Part shown: positions 10,883 through 19,455 of the stretch, piece after piece | How the letters are laid out: every line of letters begins with the position of its first letter | How positions within the stretch are numbered: the stretch's first letter is position 1 | Assembly: GCA_003614735.1 (NCBI GenBank) | Contig: KZ992697.1 | Span: 1 to 20,453, forward strand | Direction: 5' to 3' | Length of the DNA stretch: 20,453 bases | Source: Thamnocephalis sphaerospora | Lineage: Eukaryota > Zoopagomycota > Zoopagomycetes > Zoopagales > Sigmoideomycetaceae | The notes under the pieces: generated by a model | What the model saw: the letters and a program-made list of their open reading frames with translations, nothing else | What the model was told of the DNA's origin: nothing | Databases searched by the model: none | Program-made: the position numbers and the translations under genes

Positions 10883-11478
10883 TTACCATCTGAGTCGATG
10901 ACCGACGTTGATTACAGTGGTTGACGTCAGCTTTGGTGTCAGCTAAGCATACCGAGTCATAAACGCAGCGAGACAGGCACGCGCTGCGGTGAAGATGTCA
11001 CCGTTGACGAAACACACCATGAAGGCCAATACGATGGCTTTGGACCGTGAAACCTGAAAATACTTCTCACGACGCGGGAAACTCGGTGACGTAGCAGTCT
11101 TGCAGAAAGGACTGGCGTTTGGATTAGGAGAGACTTAGCATGCACGCTGCCAAGAAAATGCCAGAGGCTGGACTATCTCGCCTTTGTGATGGAGATCGCC
11201 AACAGCGTCTGTAGACTGAATCACGTTAGTTGAGCGCAACAGATTAACAGTTTTTTGTAGCGCTGCAGAATTCACATATGCAGGAGCAACCCAAGATGTT
11301 GCATAGCGGTGTGCACTTTTGCAGGCGCAAGCCGTAGAACACGCCTTTTGGTTGACTGCTAATGAACGATTAGCAATAGTTGTCGCTCTATAGAGAGAAA
11401 TAGGATAGCTGTTGAGTCGGCGGCTGCTTTTATGGCGGCCAAACAGCGATAAAAGACATACACTATGCCCTTGGATTT
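10883..11478. other. Intergenic, upstream of PAP2 gene
   Basis: No gene is recognised. The segment next to the PAP2 gene is its probable promoter and includes a palindromic TGACGTCA. Nothing else distinctive was seen before the LINE remnant that begins at 11479. Confidence 0.5.
10922..10929. promoter_or_regulatory. CRE-like palindrome TGACGTCA
   Basis: This is a perfect 8-bp ATF/CREB bZIP consensus about 196 bp upstream of the preferred PAP2 start codon. The position suits an activator site, but one 8-mer is expected by chance every few tens of kilobases and another TGACGTCA lies inside an XPD exon, so function is unproven. Confidence 0.35.
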
Positions 11479-11960
11479 CGGTTTTACGGTTTTATTCGCT
11501 CGCGTGGGCCACGCTATCAGGTGATACAATGTATAAACGAGATAACATCCCAACTCCACCCTCGCGGGTGGACGCCGAGTTGAGCCGCCACGTCTTTACG
11601 TGTTCTTGCTCTACAGCACACACGAGGGATTAACCGTGGTCCGGAGTCGGTCGACTTGCATCGCCTTCTCGTTAACACGAGCCCATGTAAGCGTCGGCAG
11701 GGGCCGGCTTACTGCAGCCGCCTCTTGACTCGCAGGGTCGCGGTCTCTTGGACGGGGTGGTGGCGCTTGCGTTTGGTGTTGGTCACGTAACGCGGTCCAT
11801 GTTCCAATAGTACGGTCCACCGCCTCGCAGCGATCTTTCCATATAGTCCTGCGTGTGGTATCCCTGGCTGCCTTGGCTGTTGCTGTCAGCATGCCCTGCC
11901 ACTCGTCCTGCCTGAGGCCAAATTCCTTGAACACGCGAGAGTGTCGCATGCAGTGTCATA
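11479..11960 (-). mobile_element. 5'-truncated LINE-like remnant, copy A
   Basis: On the minus strand a frame from 11949 to a TAG at 11611 encodes 112 residues with an RRTIWKDRCEAV block, typical of the last part of a non-LTR retrotransposon ORF2. An untranslated tail follows and ends near CGAATAAAACC at 11479. The region 11479 to about 11850 is repeated in inverted orientation at about 12900-13273, including an identical GTGGCCCACGCGAGCGAATA. This shared 3' end with different 5' extents is the usual signature of truncated LINE insertions. No reverse-transcriptase core, poly(A) tail or target-site duplication was identified. Confidence 0.6.
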
Positions 11961-12149
11961 ATATTTCCATTTAGCAATAGCCATACATAGGACTGTTAGA
12001 TTTGCCATCTGCCAAAAATGTGATCTGTCAATTTAGACCGGAACGCCATGCGTTCACGAGGCTGCAAGCATCTAAACGCTAGTTAGCCACTAGCCGGCAA
12101 GATGCAAAGAAACAGATCAATGCTGGGAACGTGCTGGAAACGTGCTAAT

Positions 12150-12245
12150 GCAACCATAGACGTGCCAGGCTGAAGAATATTTTGCTTGTACATTGCATTA
12201 CCTGACTGTGTGGTCCACACGAGCAAACAAAGCCATATATAGTAA
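12150..12245 (+). mobile_element. Decayed LINE-like 3' end, copy B
   Basis: The stretch 12184-12240 aligns with the terminal part of copies A and C (TACATTGCATTACCTGA...GTGGTCCACACGAGCAAACAAAGCC in pieces). The differences are mainly transitions, several at CpG sites (CG to TG or CA). No coding part is retained. The left boundary is uncertain. Confidence 0.5.
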
Positions 12246-12697
12246 CACAGCGTAACGGCTTCATCAGATGTAGGCAAATTACCCCCTTGCTACTGGCCTA
12301 AAGAGGAGTCACACCAACGCGAGCATGGTGCACGTGCTGCCGGTATGGTGGTCTACAGGACGATGCTGAAACCACGTTGGACGGTACAATTCTCCCAACA
12401 AAAGTCATACTGGCGTGGTATCCATGTTAGACGATGAGTCCTTTGGCAAACAATTTAATGCTTGAGCGCAAGAGAACAGTGGATGACGAGGTACGGAGTG
12501 GGGTGCTGATCTTTTGCTGTGCGCCAGAGACGCATTTTTATAGCTACGATTATTCTTTCAATCGGGCGGGTGCCTTTGTGTGTGTAACAAACCTGCCGAG
12601 CGGATACCTGAGCTTAGCACGCAACGCCAATCTTGCCGAGCAGACGTCCGCCTTAGTGCACAGACGTCGATCTTATCGGTTTGGCCGTTGCTTGTGA

Positions 12698-13273
12698 TGG
12701 AGATACCACACGCGGAAGAGGCTGGAGATTGGAATGTGGTTGTCTTTGGACGGCAGATTGGAAGCGGTGATGGACAACGTACGACGAACAGTAGCGAGAG
12801 CATGCGGCCTGCTGAGGAGGAAGGTTATCTCGTCGGAAATTGCCCGTTACGTGGTCAACGCGGTGCTGGACCTGCTACCAACACTGCAGCACTAACACAA
12901 ACGACGCCCAAACGTGTACGCAAGCGATCGCTGCTGTCGGCGCGATCTAAGCGTGCGACCGCGTTGTGCGGCCAGCAACGAAAGCAAGCGCTACCAGTCC
13001 TCTCAAGAGACCGCGACCCTGCGCGTCAAGAGGCGGTGACAGTAAGCCGGCCCGTCGTCACTTACATGGGCTCGTTTTCACGAGAAGGCGATGCAAATCG
13101 GCCGATTCCGGACCACGGTTAATTACTTGTGTGTACTGTAGAGCAAGAACACATAAAGACGTGGCAGCTTAACCCGGCGTCTACCCGCGAGGGTGTGGTG
13201 GGGAAGCTGCTTCGTTTATACACCGTATCACTTGATAGCGTGGCCCACGCGAGCGAATAAAACCATAAAACCG
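12698..13273 (+). pseudogene. LINE reverse-transcriptase C-terminal remnant, copy C
   Basis: Frame 12698-12892 reads through IGMWLSLDGR, then ACGLLRRKVISSE and ARYVVNAVLDLLP, ending at TAA 12893. This pattern (LG-x-W, then RK-I/V-S, then V-NAVL) is the thumb region of non-LTR reverse transcriptases. After the stop, similarity to copy A resumes in other frames (the RDRDPA-QEA block near 13005-13050) and continues through the shared 3' tail to about 13273. The stop, frame changes and missing 5' part make it a dead fragment. The assignment rests on motif recognition without a database search. Confidence 0.62.
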
Positions 13274-13415
13274 TATGCTGCGCACGAATGGCAATTCATC
13301 CCGATGTCTACCTGAAAGGAGTACATCACTTGATAGCGTAGCCTACGCAAACGAATCAAGTCATATACTGCACACGTCACCTGGACGTACCCTGAAAAAG
13401 TGTGCAAGAGCGCCA
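13226..13415 (+). repeat. Two tandem units of about 98 bp from the LINE-like tail
   Basis: Unit 1 starts at ATCACTTGATAGCG (13227) and unit 2 at the same string at 13325, a period of 98 bp. Later parts also match: TATGCTGCGCACG against TATACTGCACACG, and GTCTACCTGAAAGG against GTACCCTGAAAAAG. The second unit differs largely by G-to-A and C-to-T transitions and small gaps, and its end near 13415 is approximate. Confidence 0.7.
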
Positions 13416-13900
13416 TAGTATGCAGCAGCTCTCCAGTTAAAACTGCGATATCTGTGTGAGTAGAATTAGGCATACAATTTCTATATCTAAATTGCCAAGA
13501 TTGCTTTGGGCGGAATAAACCGTAACAGGCACGCGCACATCGGAAAATGCCGCTTGCGACGAGCCTTCCTAACCCGCCAGTGCGCGTTGTGTCCAATCAT
13601 AGCCCGTTTTGCGCTGGTGGGCATTTGGTCTATTTCTTGGCTTGCGGCTGACTCCGCCGAGTGTCTCCTGCCCCATCAGTGTACGACATTGTTTTACCAC
13701 GTTCATCGCTCTGTAACACAAATCTGTCGTCTGCCTTGGTAGCCCACAGTGGCGCTGTCTGGTTAGTACCAAAATGGGAATACCAGAATACCACTTGCGA
13801 CACTGTTTGGCAGCTTGGCCTGTAAGGCTATGCTTGCATGGTTGCCGTAGAGTCTGAAACACGTCATTCACCGGCCGCCACTTTCAGTTCGTGTCGATGC
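13416..13900. other. Intergenic, no gene recognised
   Basis: There are only short, unremarkable frames on both strands. The right end grades into the TATA-containing promoter of the seven-helix protein gene. Confidence 0.5.
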
Positions 13901-13904
13901 CACC

Positions 13905-13912
13905 TATATAAG
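13905..13912 (+). promoter_or_regulatory. TATA box (TATATAAG)
   Basis: A consensus TATATAAG lies 99-106 bp upstream of the ATG at 14011. It is followed by a C/A/T-rich leader that ends in AACCAACAAC directly before the start codon, a good fungal start context. It implies transcription starting roughly 25-60 bp downstream and therefore a short leader. Confidence 0.6.
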
Positions 13913-14010
13913 ACGAGCAACCTTGAACCGACTGGTGCAAGGATATCACAATTCTTTGCACACACCCATCTCCATTCTGCAACATCTTGCAAGCTTTTAG
14001 AACCAACAAC

Positions 14011-14994
14011 ATGGACAGCATGCCCGAAGATTTTATCGAGACCTTTTTCAAAGGTGCATTTGGCGTCCCTCGTGTTACGTTCTATGTCTTGGGAGCATGC
14101 TGTATTGTACTGGCGCTTTTGCACGGATGGCGTCTTTTTGCAACCAAGAGCTGGGCCCATGCTACAATGTCCATGGGGTTCATATGTAAGTATATATCAT
14201 GCATGTCACATAACACTGCCCATATGTTTATTGCGCTTGCTAACGCACCGCGGCAACCCAGTCAATGGCGCCAATGCGTTTACTATTGCAGCAATGAGTG
14301 GCATCTCAAGCTACATAAGCATATTTGTCTATCCTATCTACCACATCACGCTTGCAGTTTTGATTGCACAATGGTAGGCGGTCGATGACAGCAATATGAT
14401 TAGCGGTGCCTACAGCTCACACCCTTGCACCGCCATCAATAGGGCAACTTCAATGCAGCACGAAATTGGCGGCAACGCCAAGGGAGCTAGGATTGCCGCC
14501 TATATTTCAATCGGCCTGATGGCACTTGTAACGATAGCCAGCATAATTATCACGGTGATTGCTCGACTGAATCTATTCGACATGTACTACATCTACCATG
14601 TTGCTTCCGATGTAATTTACGGCGTGAGCCTCGGTAATGCCGTCCTTCTCTGCCTCGTTGCCATCTGGATGTTCTTGGTTTGTCCAAAGGAGTCAAAGGT
14701 TGCAGGCAGCAACAAGAAGCGCTGGGTAAGTGTCAAATGGGAGTGGCAGGCACGAAGCTAGGCGTTTATACTAACGCAACTGACCACAATACGCAGCAAA
14801 TTGGCATGGCAGTCGTCGTCGGGCTGTTGTTTGTCCTCTACACAGTGCTTGCACGGCTATCGTACGGAATCGTTACGTTTGTCTTTGTTCTGCTGCTAGG
14901 AATCGTGACACTTTATCCAGTCCATACTCTGTCCGGCCATGCAAAGCCACCTGCATCCTCGCACAACCCGGAAACATCGCCGGTTGAGGTCTAA
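14011..14994 (+). CDS. Unrecognised seven-helix membrane protein
   Basis: The spliced model has exons 14011-14185, 14262-14373, 14443-14725 and 14797-14994, giving 255 residues. Introns 1 and 3 (76 and 71 nt) have GTAAGT donors, and CTAAC lies upstream of both acceptors. Intron 2 (GTAGGC...CAATAG, 69 nt) is less certain: acceptors at 14403 and 14415 would also keep frame but make 30- and 42-nt introns. Hydrophobic segments fall at about 21-42, 50-71, 74-95, 112-137, 150-177, 192-212 and 213-231, with a short polar C-terminal tail (PPASSHNPETSP). There is no signal peptide and no catalytic or receptor motif that I recognise. The topology is compatible with a receptor-like or transporter-like protein, but I assign no function. 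Confidence 0.75.
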
Positions 14995-15074
14995 CGCGCT
15001 TAAAAGCGTGACCTTGTAGCATGCATTCTTTGTGGCACTGGTCTTATACTTTACAGCATTAGTGTTGTGGCTAG

Positions 15075-15138
15075 CCTGCGCTCTAACCACTCCGACAAAA
15101 GGACTATTCTGAAAGCAAGCATGCTTTCAGAGCGCAGG
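15075..15138. repeat. Nested inverted repeats
   Basis: CCTGCGCTCT at 15075-15084 is the exact reverse complement of AGAGCGCAGG at 15129-15138. Between them, 15109-15130 forms a perfect 9-bp stem with a 4-nt loop (CTGAAAGCA / TGCTTTCAG). The two pairings overlap by 2 bp, so they would be alternative or extruded structures. It lies about 115 bp after the membrane protein stop codon and could belong to its 3' UTR or be a small decayed element. Confidence 0.6.
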
Positions 15139-15784
15139 TTATATTTAAGAGGTTATGTGGTTCTGTGCGTGTAGACACCACAATTAGTCGCACTGTCCAT
15201 TTCGAGCCCGCTGCCTTGACGTATGCAGTATCTAGCCTACCTTATAAATACACTGCTTGCTAAGCATATCATGTTACCTGGAATGATGGCAGAGAAGGAG
15301 CTTGATTGACTATTAAGCTTTGAAGTCGCTCGCTTTGCTGCTAATGCGGTGCTTGGCGACAATAATACCGTATGGTATGCCCCTCCACGCTGCGAGTAGC
15401 TGGTCTGCAAGTGTATCTGTCTCCCTAAACGCCCTATTTACACAGTCGCTGTATACGCATCGCAAGGTGTATGCAGCGGATGGAATGCATGCGGCTCTCT
15501 CCACCTTTGGTCATAGGCGGTACGATAGGGACAAGGCTGTGTCGCTGAGTACAGGACAGTCTTTGGTAGCTGCTAATGCGTACTGGACATGCCACCAAAA
15601 CGACCACACCTCGAATCATTTGAGGGATGCATGCAGCAGACTCTTACACGCTGTGCCGTACGTACAAAGGCGAACTGGCGGCGATAGTTGTGGACAGTGT
15701 AGCAAGCACTACATTGTCTATGACGATATGTTCATCATTATTGTTGACACTTTCATTGCCACCAGCACTGTGACCGCTGCTTCC

Positions 15785-15823
15785 TTTCCCGCGCCGCTTT
15801 CTTGTCGCCATCTTTTGCGACAA
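15785..15823 (+). promoter_or_regulatory. E2F-like site and 7-bp hairpin before XPD start
   Basis: TTTCCCGCGCC at 15785-15795 matches the classical E2F consensus TTTCCCGC. It is followed by TTGTCGC (15802-15808) and its reverse complement GCGACAA (15817-15823). The start codon is at 15834, so these elements may lie in the core promoter or the leader. Regulatory function is inferred only. Confidence 0.35.
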
Positions 15824-15833
15824 TCACGCCAAG

Positions 15834-18800
15834 ATGAAGTGCGTACAAGCGGATGCATCTAGCACACGGCTGCCTGTGCTTACACGCTGCATACGCTAGG
15901 TTTGACCTTGACGGGCTTCCCGTCTACTTTCCCTATGATTACATTTATCCGGAGCAATTTGCGTACATGAGCGACCTAAAGCGTGCGCTGGACGCCAAAG
16001 TAGGCTGAGCGATGCGGCCGTTACGGCCGACTAAGCGCGCGTTGACCATGACGCCCGTGCTGCACTAGGGTCACTGTCTGCTGGAAATGCCGTCGGGAAC
16101 GGGCAAGACCGTGTCGTTGCTCTCACTGATCGTGTCGTATTTGCAGGTATGAATTGGTCATACACGCTCTCGAGTACTGGACGCCTGCTAAAATGTGCGC
16201 TCGCCATAGCATAACGATGACACGCGCAAGCTGGTGTACTGCTCGCGTACTGTGCCAGAGATTGAAAAGACATTGGCCGAGCTGAAGCGGCTAATGACGT
16301 ATCGACGCAAGCATGATGCCGAGGATGAGTTTTTAGGTCTGGGGTTGACGTCACGCCGCAACCTATGCCTACACCCATCGGTGTGTTTGCGGCATGTTTA
16401 TTGGTAGTCAGCGCGAATGCTAACCAAGGTGATGTCCTTGGATAGGTGAGCAAAGAGAAGAAGGGCAAAGTAGTAGATGCACGCTGCCGTGAGATGACTG
16501 CACCGTGGGTGCGCGAGCGTGCGCAAAACGACTCGAGTGTACAGCTGTGTGGCTTTTACGAGGTACGCATGACGGTGCACTGGGATGGCTGATAGCATGG
16601 ATTGACTATGGCAACTGCTACTAGACCCTGGAGACGGCCGATAAGACCGCTTTGATGCCGTCTGGCATATACACCCTGGATGATCTAAAGGAATTCAGCA
16701 AGGAAAAGGGCTATTGCCCGTACTTTCTCTCGCGACGCACGGTAGGATGGCCATGCTGGATAGCGCTGCAGCACACATACTCACTGCATTTGGACAGTTT
16801 TCTATTGCCAATGTCATTGTCTACAGCTACCATTACCTGCTCGACCCAAAGATTGCCGAACTTGTGTCGCGCGAGCTGTCCAAAGACTGTATCGTTGTGT
16901 TTGACGAAGCTCACAACATTGGTAAGGCACTGTCACAAACATCGCCACTCCGCCGGCTAACCGTAGCATGATGCAGACAACGTGTGCATTGAATCGATGA
17001 GTATCGATCTTTTCCGGCCGACGCTGGAGGCAGCAGCGCGCAGTGTCACTGCGCTCAACGAGCGCATCGAGGTGTAAGTAAAGCGTTGGCTGAGTTGCGT
17101 CGCGCTAATGCCTGCTAACGCTGCACCACAGGATCAAAAAAAGCGACTCGGAAAAACTGCGCAACGAGTACTCTCGGCTGGTAGAGGGTATGTTGCAGGT
17201 TGACGATGAATACTACTTGCGCCGCTGACGTGTGCACGTCTGTAAAGGGTTGATGGAGGCTGGCCAAGCGCGCGACGAGGGCTTGATCATGGCGAATCCA
17301 GGCAAGTCGAGCGCTGTGATCGTGCACCCGCAACCAATGCTGACGAGCCACTGATGCATCAGTTCTTCCCGATGATATTCTTCGTGAATCGGTTCCCGGC
17401 AATATCCGACGTGCGGAACACTTTGTCGCCTTTCTGCGGCGCTTTATCGAGTACATGAAGGTATGGCATGGATATAAGTTGACCAGGTGGCATTGGCGGT
17501 GTTTGCTGACCAAGCGATTAGACGCGAATGCGCGTAATGAATGTCATTTCGGAGACACCTGCTTCGTTTCTGCAGCATCTCAAGGACATTACATACATTG
17601 AGCGTAAGCCGCTCAGGTGCGTGTAAGCTCGCGCCACGCTGCTACCGGCTGCTCACACCATCGAGTGCAGGTTTTGTGCAGAGCGTTTGGTTTCTTTGGT
17701 GCGCACGCTGGAGCTCACCGATGTGGATGATTTGTCTGCACTGCAAGCAGTTGCGCAGTTTGCAACGATGGTTGCTACGTATGACAAGGGTGAGCATAGC
17801 CTGCACGCAGTATCTTGCTTGCGTGCTTAATAGCCGTCATCTTCTTTGGCAGGTTTTCAGCTGATTCTAGAGCCGTTCGAGTCGGAAAAGAGCGAGATTC
17901 CAAACCCCGTGTTTCATTTGGTGTATGTGGCAACCAGAGCGTATCGGCAACCGGCCAGAGCGGCTAACGCGCGATCACGCGGCGGCGACCAGGTGTCTGG
18001 ATGCCTCGATTGCCATCAAGCCGATTTTCCAGCGCTTCCGATCGGTGGTTATCACGTCGGGAACGCTGTCGCCGCTGGACATGTATCCGCGCATGCTGCA
18101 GTTTCACGCGGTCGTTCAGGAAAGCTACTCGATGACCCTGACACGCAACTGCTTCCTTCCTATGGCAAGTGCAGCGTAGTGGATCCGTTGTATAGCGTCC
18201 TGCTGTGGCTAACGTGGCGACGCGGGCAGGTGGTTACACGCGGTAGCGATCAGGTTGCCATTAGCTCGCGCTTTGAGGTGCGCAACGATCCAGCCGTGGT
18301 GCGCAACTACGGCAGTCTCTTGATCGAGTTTGCCAAAATTGTTCCGGACGGCATTGTCGCCTTTTTCCCCAGCTATCTCTATATGGAGTCCATTGTCGCT
18401 GCCTGGAATGAAATGGTAGACGGCAGGCGCTGACAATGCGATGCTGTTATGTAGTGTTGACCGAGTGCGCGGATGCCGACAGGGTCTGCTGCAGGAAGCA
18501 TGGAAGCACAAGCTGATTTTCGTTGAGACGCCAGATGCAGCAGAAACCAGCATCGCGCTGGAAAACTACCGAATGGTGCGTGACCGACGGCGGCGTACTG
18601 TTGCCTGACATGACATGCTAATACCACCAACCCGTCATAAGGCCTGCAACAACGGGCGCGGCGCTATTCTACTGTCTGTAGCGCGTGGCAAAGTGTCGGA
18701 GGGTATCGATTTCGACCACAACTACGGACGGGCTGTGCTCATGTTTGGCATTCCGTACCAGTACACGGAGAGTCGCATTCTCAAGGTGCGCATGATTCGC

Positions 18801-19321
18801 CTGGTGCATTGCAACGTTATACTGATCGGCGTTATTGCTGCCTAGGCCCGCCTGGAATACTTGCGTAACAACTACCGGATACGGGAAAATGATTTCCTGA
18901 CCTTTGACGCGATGCGTCATGCTGCGCAATGCGTGGGTCGTGTTCTCCGCGGCAAGACCGACTATGGCCTGATGGTGTTTGCCGACAAGGTATGTCCACG
19001 CAGGGAACAGCGCTGCCTCTACGGCGTGTTGCGGGGCTTTTCGCCGGTACACTGCGCCACGGCTAATAGAGGGTACGTTAGCGATTTGGCCTGAGTGATA
19101 AGCGCTCCAAGCTGCCAAAGTGGATCAACCAGTACCTGGCGGATGCCACCATCAACTTGTCGACAGATATGGCGCTCGGTATTGCGAAAAAGTTTCTGCG
19201 CACCATGGCGCAACCGTTTGAGCAAGCACAGCTTGGTATCAGTCTATGGAGCGCCGAGGACGTGCTGGCCAAGACGCGCGACAGTGGCGAGAGGGCGCGG
19301 GTGCAGCGGTCGGCGGTGTAG
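15834..19321 (+). CDS. RAD3: XPD/RAD3 DNA helicase, TFIIH subunit
   Basis: Exons: 15834-15838, 15900-15999, 16069-16146, 16210-16380, 16446-16562, 16625-16741, 16798-16921, 16977-17073, 17132-17187, 17248-17301, 17363-17460, 17522-17616, 17671-17789, 17853-17922, 17993-18164, 18230-18415, 18483-18575, 18642-18785, 18846-18989, 19082-19321. The product is 759 residues, against 760 in human and 778 in yeast. It is the 5'-3' ATP-dependent helicase of TFIIH, acting in nucleotide excision repair and transcription initiation. Visible features: Walker A PSGTGKT (Lys48), the four iron-sulfur cysteines 114, 132, 153 and 188, the DEAH box (232-235), the [13 protein letters not shown] segment, and motif VI QCVGR with Arg664 and Arg667. 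All 19 junctions were placed by matching the family and keep frame. Two use GC donors. The C-terminal tail after the last conserved block is short and variable. Nothing suggests a pseudogene. Confidence 0.97.
17302..17362 (+). other. GC-AG intron 10 of XPD gene
   Basis: Exon 10 ends at CCAG and the intron begins GCAAGT and ends CATCAG. Joining gives Ala-Asn-Pro-Val-Leu-Pro-Asp, the conserved family block. The nearest GT (17307) would shift the frame. Apart from the C, the donor is a perfect consensus, as is usual for GC-AG introns. Confidence 0.9.
18165..18229 (+). other. GC-AG intron 15 of XPD gene
   Basis: The donor is GCAAGT after the Phe-Leu-Pro-Met codons and the acceptor is GGGCAG, with GGCTAACG upstream as a likely branch point. 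Splicing restores Met-Val-Val-Thr-Arg-Gly-Ser-Asp-Gln, which matches the family. The nearby GT at 18170 would break the frame. Confidence 0.9.
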
Positions 19322-19326
19322 CCACG

Positions 19327-19347
19327 AATAAACGCCGACGTAATAAA
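19327..19347 (+). terminator. Two polyadenylation signals after XPD
   Basis: AATAAA occurs at 19327-19332 and again at 19342-19347, only 6 and 21 nt after the stop codon. Cleavage a little downstream would give a very short 3' UTR, as fits the 134-bp gap to the next start codon. Confidence 0.6.
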
Positions 19348-19390
19348 TCCCATCTCGGTTCCCTGCAGCGCCAGTGGTGTCGTCAGCACC

Positions 19391-19455
19391 CAGTCTACCT
19401 ACCCTTAACACTACCGCCGCCACCTTACCGCTACCTTACCGTTACTACCACTACC
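19391..19455 (+). promoter_or_regulatory. ACC/TACC-rich leader of cofactor D gene
   Basis: The stretch just before the ATG is built from repeated TACC, CCTTACC and CTACC units and contains almost no G. It lies between the XPD polyadenylation signals and the start codon. It therefore probably serves as core promoter, unstructured 5' leader or both. Confidence 0.45.

Larger units (their letters stand above)
14995..15833. other. Intergenic between membrane protein and XPD genes
   Basis: These 839 bp hold no recognised gene. They include nested inverted repeats at 15075-15138, a TATAAATA at about 15242-15249 with no evident gene behind it, and the XPD promoter. A frame at 15320-15862 runs into XPD intron 1 and resembles nothing known. 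Confidence 0.5.

Noticed and set aside
12434-12697. 87-residue plus-strand frame just before the LINE remnant
   Set aside because: It may be part of the element, but I could not recognise any retrotransposon motif in it, so it was not included.
15242-15249. TATAAATA as a promoter element
   Set aside because: It is nearly 600 bp before the XPD start and no other gene begins nearby.
15320-15862. 180-residue plus-strand frame
   Set aside because: It runs through the XPD promoter, start codon and first intron, and shows no family resemblance.
17307-17308. GT as donor of XPD intron 10 instead of GC
   Set aside because: It would shift the frame and lose the conserved Asn-Pro-Val-Leu-Pro block; the GC donor keeps both.
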